Positions 28,848-36,119 of a stretch of 64,000 nucleotides of DNA are shown here, piece after piece (position 1 is the first letter of the stretch; every line of letters starts with the position of its first letter). Under the pieces are notes generated by a model that was not told the origin of the DNA, ran no database searches, and saw nothing but the letters and a program-made list of their open reading frames with translations. Position numbers and translations under genes: made by a program. Where the stretch lies: assembly GCF_028551275.1 (NCBI RefSeq), contig NZ_CP117025.1, positions 2,596,001-2,660,000 of the forward strand, in the 5' to 3' direction. This stretch comes from Sphingomonas hankookensis (GTDB taxonomy: Bacteria; Pseudomonadota; Alphaproteobacteria; Sphingomonadales; Sphingomonadaceae).

Positions 28848-29273
28848 TCATTCTCCGGAAGATTGGTTCACGCGGAGGCGCGGAGACGCGGAGGGGCGGT
28901 AGTCGTTGACGATCCGGCGTAGCCCCTCCTTGAGCGTTTCGCCGCCAAAATTGATGAGCAGCCCTACGGGCTGTTTCGTCAGTCGCAAATAGGTCAGAAG
29001 CTGTTTGCCATGAACCGGTGCCAGCCGGTCCACCGATTTGACCTCCACTAACAAGCGCCCGGCGACGAGCAAATCGATCTTGAAAGCCGCGCGGAAGCAT
29101 TGTCCGTCAAACACGACGTCGATCGGCTGCTGACGCACAACGGAATGCCCCATTTGTTCAAGCCGCCCGGCCAACAGCATCTCGTAAACGCTTTCCAGAA
29201 GGCCCGGACCCAATTCCCGGTGCAGTCGCAGCGCAACGTCGACAACATCACCGGAGATTGCTTCCAGGTCCAT
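28848..29273 (-). CDS. GxxExxY family protein (PD-(D/E)xK-like)
   Basis: This 141-residue protein has the eponymous motif in GPGLLESVYEMLL (residues 22-34) and a PD-(D/E)xK-like core: aspartate in FKIDLLVAG followed by LLVEVKSVDRL, then a long helix HGKQLLTYLRLTKQPVGLLINFG. Such folds are typical of nucleases, but the biological role of the family is not established. The gene occupies nearly all of a 443-bp unit with perfect 30-bp inverted termini between fabG and fabD. Its Shine-Dalgarno lies in one terminus, and its last residues (ASPRLRVNQSSGE) come from the other terminus plus flanking DNA. Confidence 0.88.
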   Translation of the reverse strand: MDLEAISGDVVDVALRLHRELGPGLLESVYEMLLAGRLEQMGHSVVRQQPIDVVFDGQCFRAAFKIDLLVAGRLLVEVKSVDRLAPVHGKQLLTYLRLTKQPVGLLINFGGETLKEGLRRIVNDYRPSASPRLRVNQSSGE

Positions 29274-29307
29274 ACTTCCTCCGCGTCTCCGCGCCTCCGC
29301 GTGAACC
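28865..29307. mobile_element. 443-bp unit with 30-bp perfect terminal inverted repeats carrying GxxExxY gene
   Basis: The left terminus (28865-28894, starting GGTTCACGCGGAGGCGCGGA) and the right terminus (29278-29307) are exact reverse complements over 30 bases. The tetranucleotide GATT flanks both outer edges (28861-28864 and 29308-29311), as a target-site duplication would. The unit splits the fabD-fabG pair: fabD ends at its right edge and the fabG ribosome-binding site is intact at its left. It carries no transposase, only the GxxExxY gene. Mobility is therefore inferred from structure. Confidence 0.7.
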
Positions 29308-29310
29308 GAT

Positions 29311-30246
29311 TTACAACCGCCCCACCAGCGCTTCGATATCGGCCATCGTCACCACGCTGGTCGCCGTCGCATCCGGCGCGATGCGCTTGACCATCGCGCC
29401 GAGCACCTTGCCGCCCAGTTCGACGAAGTCGCCGACCCCAGCATCCTGCATCGCCAGCACCGATTCCCGCCAGCGAACCATGCCGGTCACCTGCTCGACC
29501 AGCAGCGTGCGGATCGTCTCCGGATCGGCGACCGGAGCGGCGGTGACGTTGGCATAGACCGGCACGACCGGCGCCGACAGCGCGACATCGGCCAGCGCCG
29601 CCGCCATCGCATCGGCAGCGGGCTGCATCATCGGGCAATGGAACGGCGCCGACACGGGCAGCACCACCGCCCGCTTGATCCCCATGTCCTTGGCGAGCGG
29701 CACGGCGCGTTCGATCGCCGCCTTCGCGCCCGAGATCACGACCTGCGACGGATCGTTGTCGTTGGCCACGGTGCAGACTTCACCCTCGGCCGCCGCCTCT
29801 GCCAACGCCTGCGCCTTGGCCAGATCGGCGCCGAGAAGCGCGGCCATCGCCCCCTCGCCCACCGGCACCGCCGCCTGCATCGCCTGCCCGCGCAGCTTCA
29901 GCAGCCGCGCGGTGGTCGACAGGTTCAGCGCACCGGCGGCACATAGCGCGGTATATTCGCCCAGCGAATGCCCCGCCACGAAATCGGCCTTGTCGGCCAG
30001 GCGGATGCCGCCCTCCCGCTCCAGCACGCGCAACGTCGCGATGGCGTTCGCCATGATCGCCGGCTGGGCATTTTCGGTCAGCAGCAGGTCGGCATCGGGA
30101 CCCTCGGTCATCAGGCGAAAGAGATGCTGCCCCAGCGCCTCGTCGACTTCCTGGAACACTTCGCGGGCGTGGGGGCTGGCCGCGGCAAGCGCGGCACCCA
30201 TGCCGACCGACTGGCTCCCCTGCCCCGGAAAGATGAATGCGCGCAT
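29311..30246 (-). CDS. fabD: malonyl CoA-ACP transacylase
   Basis: FabD (311 residues) loads malonyl onto ACP. The N-terminus MRAFIFPGQGSQSVGMG, the nucleophile in GHSLGEYTALCAAGAL near residue 92, and VSAPFHCPMM with the catalytic histidine are all present. The ATG at 30246 is where homology starts; the in-frame extension to 30990 is antisense to the RcnB-like gene. It is first of the leftward fab cluster. Its stop codon coincides with the edge of the inserted GxxExxY unit, so insertion left the protein whole. Confidence 0.96.
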   Translation of the reverse strand: MRAFIFPGQGSQSVGMGAALAAASPHAREVFQEVDEALGQHLFRLMTEGPDADLLLTENAQPAIMANAIATLRVLEREGGIRLADKADFVAGHSLGEYTALCAAGALNLSTTARLLKLRGQAMQAAVPVGEGAMAALLGADLAKAQALAEAAAEGEVCTVANDNDPSQVVISGAKAAIERAVPLAKDMGIKRAVVLPVSAPFHCPMMQPAADAMAAALADVALSAPVVPVYANVTAAPVADPETIRTLLVEQVTGMVRWRESVLAMQDAGVGDFVELGGKVLGAMVKRIAPDATATSVVTMADIEALVGRL

Positions 30247-30414
30247 CGCCGACGTCTCCTGCAAATCCAAGCCGCGCGGCCTAGTCCTTCGGCCAAGCTG
30301 AACGCAAGGGGGCGTGTTGCGACGGACTGCGACCATTTCGCGGCTTTGCTGACAAACGCCGGTTACAGGGCATCGCCATCTTGGCTCCAACAGCAAATCC
30401 AATGGAGACGTGAG

Positions 30415-30792
30415 ATGAAGAAGCTGATCCTCGCCGCGATGACCGCATCGTTGCTCGCCACCCCGATGGCCGCATCGGCGCAGAGCCGCACCGTCATCAA
30501 GGAACGCCCCGGCCGGACCGTGGTCGTCGAAAAGAACCGCCATGGCCAGAATGTCCGCCGGACCGTCGTTCGCCAGCAGCCGGCCCGCTATACGAACTGG
30601 CAGCGCGGCCAGCGGTTCGACCGCAACCGGGCGCCCAACTATCGCCAGATCGACTATCGCGCCTATCGGCAGCGCGGCGTCTATGCGCCGCCCCGCGGTT
30701 ATCAGTGGGTGCAGTCGGGCAACGACGCAGTTCTGATCGCGATCGCCAGCGGGCTGATCGGCGCGGTGGTCGGCGGCGCGCTCCTCAACTGA
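30415..30792 (+). CDS. RcnB family exported protein
   Basis: This 125-residue protein has a clear Sec signal peptide (MKKLILAAMTASLLATPMAA, cleavage near SAQ). The mature part is basic and rich in arginine, tyrosine and glutamine, ending in the RcnB-type block YAPPRGYQWVQSGNDAVLIA. A glycine-rich hydrophobic tail follows (IASGLIGAVVGGALL). RcnB in E. coli is a periplasmic protein tied to nickel/cobalt homeostasis; that function should not be assumed here. It is divergent from fabD and upstream of rpsF. Confidence 0.85.
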   Translation: MKKLILAAMTASLLATPMAASAQSRTVIKERPGRTVVVEKNRHGQNVRRTVVRQQPARYTNWQRGQRFDRNRAPNYRQIDYRAYRQRGVYAPPRGYQWVQSGNDAVLIAIASGLIGAVVGGALLN

Positions 30793-30831
30793 CCTTGCCT
30801 TTCCGCCCGATTCGGGTAAGGGGATGCGCAT

Positions 30832-30864
30832 CCGGGGTGACGGGACCAGTGCCTGTCGCCCCGG
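30832..30864 (+). promoter_or_regulatory. hairpin in the rpsF leader
   Basis: Arms CCGGGGTGACGGG (30832-30844) and CCTGTCGCCCCGG (30852-30864) pair over 11 to 12 of 13 positions, about 80 bp before the rpsF start and 40 bp after the RcnB-like stop. No T-run follows. It may stabilise the upstream transcript or control the ribosomal protein operon; the sequence does not decide. Confidence 0.35.
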
Positions 30865-30944
30865 ACTGCATTTGAAGACGACAGCCGGAGGGGCGTTCGC
30901 GATGGTCGCGGCGTCAGCGATCGGCCAACAGACGAGAAAGACAC

Positions 30945-31361
30945 ATGGCTCTCTACGAGCACGTGTTCCTTGCGCGCCAGGATCTGGCACAGGCGCAGGT
31001 GGACGCGCTGGCGGAAACCGCCACGAAGATCGTTCAGGACATGAACGGCAAGGTCGTGAAGACCGAGACCTGGGGCCTGCGCAGCCTCGCCTATCGCATC
31101 GCGAAGAACCGCAAGGCGCATTACGTCATGCTCGAAATCGACGCGCCGGGCGACGTCGTGGCCGAGCTGGAGCGCCAGACGCAGATCAACGAAGACGTGA
31201 TCCGCTTCATGACCGTCAAGGTTGACGCCCATGAAGAAGGTCCGACCGTGATGATGCGCAAGAGCGAGCGTTCGGAGCGTGGCGACCGTCGTGGCGGCCG
31301 TGATCGTGACGACCGTGGTCCGCGCCGTGAGCGCGAGCCGTCGGCCGAAGTCGAAGCGTAA
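30945..31361 (+). CDS. rpsF: 30S ribosomal protein S6
   Basis: S6 (138 residues) binds S18 on the 30S platform. The N-terminus [20 protein letters not shown], the block [20 protein letters not shown] and [13 protein letters not shown] match the family. The C-terminal about 40 residues are a highly charged arginine/glutamate tail ([20 protein letters not shown]), common in alphaproteobacterial S6. It leads the operon rpsF-rpsR-rplI with a 12-bp gap to rpsR. Confidence 0.97.
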   Translation: MALYEHVFLARQDLAQAQVDALAETATKIVQDMNGKVVKTETWGLRSLAYRIAKNRKAHYVMLEIDAPGDVVAELERQTQINEDVIRFMTVKVDAHEEGPTVMMRKSERSERGDRRGGRDRDDRGPRREREPSAEVEA

Positions 31362-31373
31362 GGAGCAGCACCC

Positions 31374-31598
31374 ATGGCACGTCCGTTTTTCCGCCGCCGC
31401 AAGAGCTGCCCCTTCTCCGCGAAGGACGCTCCCCGGATCGACTACAAGGATGTTCGTCTGCTGCAGGGCTTCGTGTCCGAACGCGGCAAGATCGTCCCGT
31501 CGCGCATCACCTCGGTGAGCGCCAAGAAGCAGCGCGAACTGGCCCAGGCCATCAAGCGCGCCCGCCATCTGGGCCTGCTGCCCTACATCGTTAAGTAA
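31374..31598 (+). CDS. rpsR: 30S ribosomal protein S18
   Basis: S18 (74 residues) forms a heterodimer with S6. The family pattern [40 protein letters not shown] and the C-terminal [15 protein letters not shown] is complete. A GGAG lies upstream in the short gap after rpsF, and rplI follows after 12 bp. Confidence 0.98.
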   Translation: MARPFFRRRKSCPFSAKDAPRIDYKDVRLLQGFVSERGKIVPSRITSVSAKKQRELAQAIKRARHLGLLPYIVK

Positions 31599-31610
31599 GG
31601 AGCGCCCAAC

Positions 31611-32204
31611 ATGGACGTCATTCTGCTGGAACGCGTCGAGAAGCTCGGCGCCATCGGCGACGTGGTGAAGGTAAAGGACGGCTTCGCCCGTAACTTCCTC
31701 CTGCCGCGCAAGAAGGCGCTGCGCGCCAACGAAGCCAACAAGAAGGTGTTCGAGGCGAACCGCGAGCGGATCGTCGCAGAGAACGCCGCCCGTCGCACCG
31801 ACGCCGAAGCCGAAGCCAAGACGCTGGAAGGCGTTTCGGTCACGCTGATCCGTCAGTCGTCGAACACCGGTCAGCTCTACGGTTCGGTCGCGGTTCGCGA
31901 TCTGGTCGACGCGCTGGTCGCCGACGGCCATAAGGTCGACAAGTCGCAGGTCGCCCTCGACCGTCCGATCAAGGCGATCGGCCTGCACGACGTGAAGATC
32001 GCGCTCCACCCGGAAGTGTCGGTCACCGTCAAGGTGAACGTCGCCCGCTCGCCGGAAGAAGCCGAGATGCAGGCGCAGGGCGTCGACGTCATGGCCTCGA
32101 TGTTCGAGCGTGACGATGCCGGCTTCACCGAGGATTACGATCCCAACGCCGAGCCGGGCGAAATCGCCCGCGACGACGCGAACACGGAAGAAGCGCAGGG
32201 CTGA
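31611..32204 (+). CDS. rplI: 50S ribosomal protein L9
   Basis: L9 (197 residues) has the N-terminal domain with [20 protein letters not shown] and [20 protein letters not shown], the connecting helix, and a C-terminal domain including [20 protein letters not shown]. It is longer than the E. coli protein because of an acidic C-terminal extension of about 45 residues ([20 protein letters not shown]), which is usual for alphaproteobacteria. It is last in the operon and is followed by a strong intrinsic terminator. Confidence 0.97.
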   Translation: MDVILLERVEKLGAIGDVVKVKDGFARNFLLPRKKALRANEANKKVFEANRERIVAENAARRTDAEAEAKTLEGVSVTLIRQSSNTGQLYGSVAVRDLVDALVADGHKVDKSQVALDRPIKAIGLHDVKIALHPEVSVTVKVNVARSPEEAEMQAQGVDVMASMFERDDAGFTEDYDPNAEPGEIARDDANTEEAQG

Positions 32205-32227
32205 TCCCCGCCGCTACGACCAACAGG

Positions 32228-32260
32228 AAAGGCCGCCGGAGCGATCCGGCGGCCTTTTTT
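32228..32260 (+). terminator. intrinsic terminator of rpsF-rpsR-rplI
   Basis: A 13-bp perfect stem (AAAGGCCGCCGGA at 32228-32240 with TCCGGCGGCCTTT at 32245-32257) has a GCGA tetraloop and runs into a T tract. It lies 24 bp after the rplI stop. Confidence 0.95.
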
Positions 32261-32288
32261 GGTTGGCGATGTGGCAACATGTGTGTGG

Positions 32289-32366
32289 GTCAGGGGCACG
32301 CCACGCAAGCACCGATCACGGCAGCGAGGGGGATCAACGAGAGGATGACGGGAACGGCCTTGGCCA
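32289..32366 (-). CDS. possible 25-aa hydrophobic peptide
   Basis: A short frame in the otherwise empty 32261-32549 interval encodes MAKAVPVILSLIPLAAVIGA followed by CVACP and a stop. It has a lysine at position 3, one hydrophobic span and two C-terminal cysteines, resembling a small membrane peptide. A purine-rich GCAGGG lies 10 bases upstream of the ATG. No homologue is known to me, and chance cannot be excluded. The rest of this interval shows no other feature. Confidence 0.25.
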
Positions 32367-32549
32367 TGATGCTTGCCCTGCGATGAATGGTTCACCGGGT
32401 TCAAAGCATGGGAAATCAAAAGGTTTCGCTTTCCTGAACGGTATACGTATCGAAACGAAACTTTCCTGACCGTCGATTACGCATTTCGCGACACCTTTGG
32501 CAACTTGACGCCATGTCGAAGGGAGCGTAGGAGCGCCCCTCCCGCAAAC

Positions 32550-32624
32550 GGCCCCTTCGTCTAGCGGTTAGGACGTCGCCCTCTCACGGCGAAAACACGA
32601 GTTCGATTCTCGTAGGGGTCACCA
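32550..32624 (+). tRNA. tRNA-Glu (CTC anticodon)
   Basis: The cloverleaf is complete: acceptor GGCCCCT with AGGGGTC (one G-U), D arm around CTAGCGGTTAGGA, anticodon stem TCGCC/GGCGA with loop CTCTCAC giving anticodon CTC, T arm ACGAG/CTCGT with loop TTCGATT, and an encoded ACCA 3' end. The anticodon reads GAG codons for glutamate. Confidence 0.96.
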
Positions 32625-32752
32625 GCGACAGCGCGATTGAAGCGCACGCTGCAGGGATCATGGCGGGCTTTCCAACAGTAACGGGCCGGCTCTTCTGCAG
32701 AGCATGTGCCGAAGTGATATTTTCGCGGCACCCTTGCGATCCGTCAGGACGG

Positions 32753-32773
32753 GAATGATATGTTGTATCATTC
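32753..32773. promoter_or_regulatory. Zur/Fur-type palindromic operator upstream of merC-like gene
   Basis: GAATGATA and TATCATTC form a perfect 8-bp inverted repeat around a 5-base centre (TGTTG). This A/T-rich, roughly 21-bp palindrome has the size and half-site character of Fur-family (notably Zur) boxes. It lies 20 bp before the ATG at 32794 of a metal-associated MerC-like gene. It overlaps the alternative upstream start at 32755, which makes that start unlikely. Confidence 0.5.
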
Positions 32774-32793
32774 TCATTAGGTTGATCCGATCC

Positions 32794-33213
32794 ATGCCCG
32801 GCCATTCCCCTACCCTCCCCCGCTCCGCCCCGCACAGACAGAAGCTGCTCGACGGGTTCGCCGTCACAGCCTCGCTGCTCTGCCTGATCCACTGCCTCTT
32901 GCTGCCGACCCTGTTGATCGCCTTGCCCGTGCTGGCCACGATGCTAGCTGTTCCGGAATCCTTCCACGCCGCAGCCTTCGCCATCGCCGTGCCGACCAGC
33001 ATCCTCGCCATGTGGTCCGGCGTCGTTCGCCACGGCCGCCGAGCGCCGGTTCTTGTGGCCGCACTCGGCCTGACGTTGCTGGGGATCGGGGCGTTTGCGA
33101 TCGATAGCGAACTGGCGGAGAGGGCGGTGACGTCGATCGGTGCGGTCACTCTGGCCATCGCCCACGTCGCCAACTGGCGAACGCGCCCCCGCTGTTCGGA
33201 GGTGACACGATAA
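32794..33213 (+). CDS. MerC domain membrane protein
   Basis: This 139-residue inner-membrane protein belongs to the MerC family. Four hydrophobic segments are visible, starting with the hallmark FAVTASLLCLIHCLLLPTLL, where the cysteine-containing CLIHC motif can bind a soft metal. Further segments are AAAFAIAVPTSILAMWSGVV and LVAALGLTLLGIGAFAI. MerC was defined in mercury uptake, but no mer genes are present here. The palindrome just upstream suggests control by a Fur-family regulator such as Zur, so a role in zinc supply is an inference. Confidence 0.8.
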   Translation: MPGHSPTLPRSAPHRQKLLDGFAVTASLLCLIHCLLLPTLLIALPVLATMLAVPESFHAAAFAIAVPTSILAMWSGVVRHGRRAPVLVAALGLTLLGIGAFAIDSELAERAVTSIGAVTLAIAHVANWRTRPRCSEVTR

Positions 33214-33339
33214 TCGAACACCTGGTTTTCGCCCTTTCGACGACGGCCGAGGGAGCATAGAAGCCGGCGAGGCGTTCCGCCCCCGCAACGAAACTGCCCG
33301 GCGACCGGCCGGCATTGAACGAAACCGAGGCTGTCCTGC

Positions 33340-34446
33340 ATGGCAATCGTCCGTCAACGCGTCGAATCCGGCGGGTTCATCCTGTTTCTGGCATTGATCA
33401 CCGTCGCGCTGACGCTGGTCGTCTCCAGCTTCATCGGCGCGTTGCTATGGGCAGCGTTGGCGGCTTTGCTCTTCCAGCCCCTGTTTCAGCGTCTGCTGCG
33501 CTGGCGGCCGGGACAGCGCAACCTTGCCGCCGCGCTGACGCTGCTGATCATCACGGTCGCGGTCGTCATTCCGGCGATGATCATCGTCAGCATGGTCATC
33601 GATCAGGCAGCGGGCGTGTACGGCCAGCTGCGCACAGGACAGATCAACTTCGCGACCTATTTCGAACAGGTCCATGGCGCCCTGCCCGAACGAATCCGCC
33701 GGGCGATCGACAGCGCCGGCTTCGGCAGCTTCGAACGCGCCCAGCTGAAGATTTCGCAGGCCGCCAGCGCCAGCGCCAGCGTCCTCGCCCGCAGCGCGCT
33801 GTCGATCGGCGCGAACGCCGCGGCGTTCCTGCTGGCCTTCGGCGTCGGCCTGTACGTCACCTACTTCCTGCTCCGCGATGGCGAGCGGATCGGCCCTGCC
33901 GTCGTCCGCGCGCTGCCGCTCGAACCCGGCGTGGCGCAGCGGCTGGCCGACAAGTTCGTCGCCGTCGTGCGCGCGACGATCAAGGGGTCCGGCGTGGTCG
34001 CCCTCGTGCAGGGTGCGCTGGGCGCCATCACCTTCTGGATCGTCGGTCTGCCGGCCGCCTTGCTCTGGGGCGTGGTGATGGCGATCGTCGCGCTGTTGCC
34101 CGCCGTCGGGCCGGCGCTGATCTGGACTCCGGTCGCCATCTATCTGCTTGCGACAGGCGCGATCTGGCAGGGGGTCGTCGTGATCCTGTCGGGCGTGCTC
34201 GTCATCGGTCTTGCCGACAATATCCTGCGCCCGGTGCTGGTCGGGCGCGATACCGGCCTGCCCGACTGGCTGGTGCTGGTGACGACGCTGGGCGGGATCG
34301 ACCTGATGGGGTTGAGCGGGATCGTCGTCGGACCGGTCGCGGGCGCGCTGTTCCTGACCGGGTGGCAGGTGTTGACCGAACAGCGGCGGATGCGCGCCGA
34401 TACCGATCCGGCAGCCCAAATCGCCGCTACCGACGATACAGTATAA
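33340..34446 (+). CDS. AI-2E family transporter
   Basis: This 368-residue polytopic membrane protein of the AI-2E (TqsA/PerM-like) family has about eight membrane segments. Two lie near the N-terminus (LVVSSFIGALLWAALAALLF, AALTLLIITVAVVIPAMIIV), then comes a roughly 80-residue soluble loop, then a C-terminal set including LFLTGWQVL. The GLPAALLWGVVMAIVALLPA and VGRDTGLPDWLVLVTTLGGI blocks are family signatures. The family includes autoinducer exporters and Na+/H+ antiporters, so the substrate is open. It stands alone between merC-like and oxidoreductase genes. Confidence 0.88.
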   Translation: MAIVRQRVESGGFILFLALITVALTLVVSSFIGALLWAALAALLFQPLFQRLLRWRPGQRNLAAALTLLIITVAVVIPAMIIVSMVIDQAAGVYGQLRTGQINFATYFEQVHGALPERIRRAIDSAGFGSFERAQLKISQAASASASVLARSALSIGANAAAFLLAFGVGLYVTYFLLRDGERIGPAVVRALPLEPGVAQRLADKFVAVVRATIKGSGVVALVQGALGAITFWIVGLPAALLWGVVMAIVALLPAVGPALIWTPVAIYLLATGAIWQGVVVILSGVLVIGLADNILRPVLVGRDTGLPDWLVLVTTLGGIDLMGLSGIVVGPVAGALFLTGWQVLTEQRRMRADTDPAAQIAATDDTV

Positions 34447-34515
34447 TCCGACAAATAGCTTGTTCGCTTCTAGCTCCGGCGCCATCGTACCCGCATAACC
34501 GCTGGAGATGCCGAG

Positions 34516-35619
34516 ATGGAACTTGCCCGCCGCGATCTGATCCTCAGCGCGGCCGCGCTGTCGCTGGCATCGAGTACACGGGGATTTGCCGCCGGCGACC
34601 GGCCGCTCGGCTATGCCATCGTCGGGCTCGGCAATTACGGCCTGGGCCGGATCATCCCCGAATTCGCCAACTGCCGACACAGCCGGCTGGCGGCGGTCGT
34701 CAGCGGCGACCGGGCCAAGGCGGAGAAGGTCGCCGCCGAGCACAATCTTCCCGCCGGATCGATCTACAACTACCGCGATTTCGACCGCATTCGCGACAAT
34801 CCGGCGGTCGACATCGTGTATGTCTGCCTGCCCAATGCGATGCATGCCGAATACACCATTCGCGCCGCACAGGCCGGCAAGCATGTGCTGTGCGAAAAGC
34901 CGATGGCGGTATCGGTCGCCGAATGCGAGGCGATGATCGCCGCCTGTCGCAAGGCCGATCGCAAGCTGATGATCGGTTATCGTTGTCATTTCGAGCCGTA
35001 CAATCTCGAAGCGATGCGACTGGCGAAGAGCGGTGCCGCGGGCAAGATCCGTTATATTCGGTCGGAACACGGCTTCACGGCAAGCGACCCGACGATGTGG
35101 CGGCTGAAGCGCGCCCTGTCGGGCGGCGGGTCGCTGATGGACATGGGCGTCTACAGCCTGCAGGCGGCACGCTACATGACCGGCGAGGAGCCGGTGGCGG
35201 TTACCGCGCGGGAGTCGACCGACCGCCGCGACCCGCGCTTTACCGATGTGGAGGACATGATCGACTGGACGCTGGAATTTCCCTCCGGCGCGATCGGCAG
35301 CTGCCAATCCTCCTACAGCGCCAACCACAATCACATCCTGCTGATGGGCGACAAGGGCCGGATCGAGCTGGAGCCCGCGACCGGCTATGCGGGGCAACGG
35401 ATGTGGGTCGGCAACGGCCGCGAGCGCGAAGTCACGCCGCCGCCCGGCCCGGCAAAGACGCAATTCGCCGGGCAACTCGACCATCTGGCCCAATGTGTCG
35501 CGACGGGTCGGACCCCGATCGTCTCCGGTGAGGAAGGATTGCGCGACATGCGGATCATCGAGGCCATCTACCGATCGGCACGCGAAAACCGCACCATCCG
35601 GCTGGACGGCCGGGCATGA
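34516..35619 (+). CDS. Gfo/Idh/MocA family oxidoreductase, Tat-exported
   Basis: This 367-residue NAD(P)-dependent sugar oxidoreductase has a twin-arginine-type leader (ELARRDLILSAAALSLASST). The Rossmann motif YAIVGLGNYGLGRIIPEF follows, then the signature HVLCEKPMAVSV near residue 130 with the catalytic lysine. The architecture resembles periplasmic glucose-fructose oxidoreductase of Zymomonas, which also carries a Tat leader and a tightly bound cofactor. Its stop overlaps the next gene, an exported cupin, suggesting a joint periplasmic function. The substrate is unknown. Confidence 0.9.
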   Translation: MELARRDLILSAAALSLASSTRGFAAGDRPLGYAIVGLGNYGLGRIIPEFANCRHSRLAAVVSGDRAKAEKVAAEHNLPAGSIYNYRDFDRIRDNPAVDIVYVCLPNAMHAEYTIRAAQAGKHVLCEKPMAVSVAECEAMIAACRKADRKLMIGYRCHFEPYNLEAMRLAKSGAAGKIRYIRSEHGFTASDPTMWRLKRALSGGGSLMDMGVYSLQAARYMTGEEPVAVTARESTDRRDPRFTDVEDMIDWTLEFPSGAIGSCQSSYSANHNHILLMGDKGRIELEPATGYAGQRMWVGNGREREVTPPPGPAKTQFAGQLDHLAQCVATGRTPIVSGEEGLRDMRIIEAIYRSARENRTIRLDGRA

Positions 35620-36074
35620 GCATCGCGCTACGCCTCGCGCCGCTTGCCCTGCTCTTGGCTGCGCCGACTACGGGCCAGGACTTCGCGAGCGGCAATGACA
35701 TCGCCGCCCGCGTGGAAGCAATGGGCAAGGCGATGAAGCCCGGCCAGGGCTTTGCGTGGGAACCGGTGGTCCGCGACGGGGAACGGGTCGCGGCGCTGGA
35801 ATATTGGAAGGCGCCGGGCCGACCGGCGGTGTATCCCGATCAGGCGGAATATGCCATCGTCATCGCTGGCGCCGGCACCCTCAGGACCGGCAAGTCGATG
35901 GAGGGCGGGAAGCAGACGCAGCCCGGTCTGATCGAGGGCGACCGGATCGTCGATCCGCTCGACCGGCCGCTGAAACCGGGCGACGTCCTGTTGATCCCGG
36001 CGGGCGTTCCCCACTGGTTCGGGATTACCGGTGACCGGCTGGTCCTGCTGGGGACCAAGATCCCGGCGAAATAG
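35616..36074 (+). CDS. exported cupin domain protein
   Basis: This 152-residue protein starts with a signal peptide (SIALRLAPLALLLAAPTTG, cleavage before QDF). The mature part is a single cupin: YPDQAEYAIVIAGAGTLRTG forms the first conserved block and LKPGDVLLIPAGVPHWFGI the second, which keeps a metal-binding histidine. The first block lacks the usual HxH pair, so metal binding may be altered. It is translationally coupled (ATGA) to the Tat-exported oxidoreductase. Confidence 0.85.
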   Translation: MSIALRLAPLALLLAAPTTGQDFASGNDIAARVEAMGKAMKPGQGFAWEPVVRDGERVAALEYWKAPGRPAVYPDQAEYAIVIAGAGTLRTGKSMEGGKQTQPGLIEGDRIVDPLDRPLKPGDVLLIPAGVPHWFGITGDRLVLLGTKIPAK

Positions 36075-36082
36075 TAGGCGAC

Positions 36083-36107
36083 GGGCAGGCGCGCGATGCC
36101 CCTGCCC
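36083..36107. terminator. hairpin between convergent cupin and TonB-receptor genes
   Basis: Arms GGGCAGG (36083-36089) and CCTGCCC (36101-36107) pair around an 11-base loop in the 45-bp gap between convergent genes. No T-run follows on either strand, so termination is only plausible. Confidence 0.35.
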
Positions 36108-36119
36108 GCCCGCCCCTCG

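Noticed and set aside
30793..30944. An S6:S18-type autoregulatory motif in the rpsF leader
   Set aside because: A hairpin is present, but I could not identify the specific bulged CCG arrangement, so only a generic hairpin is reported.
32755..33213. An upstream start for the merC-like gene (MICCIILIRLI)
   Set aside because: It would begin inside the perfect operator-like palindrome; the ATG at 32794 is better placed.
33445..35493. A 682-codon open frame on the minus strand
   Set aside because: It is antisense to the AI-2E permease and the Gfo/Idh/MocA gene, both with clear motifs.
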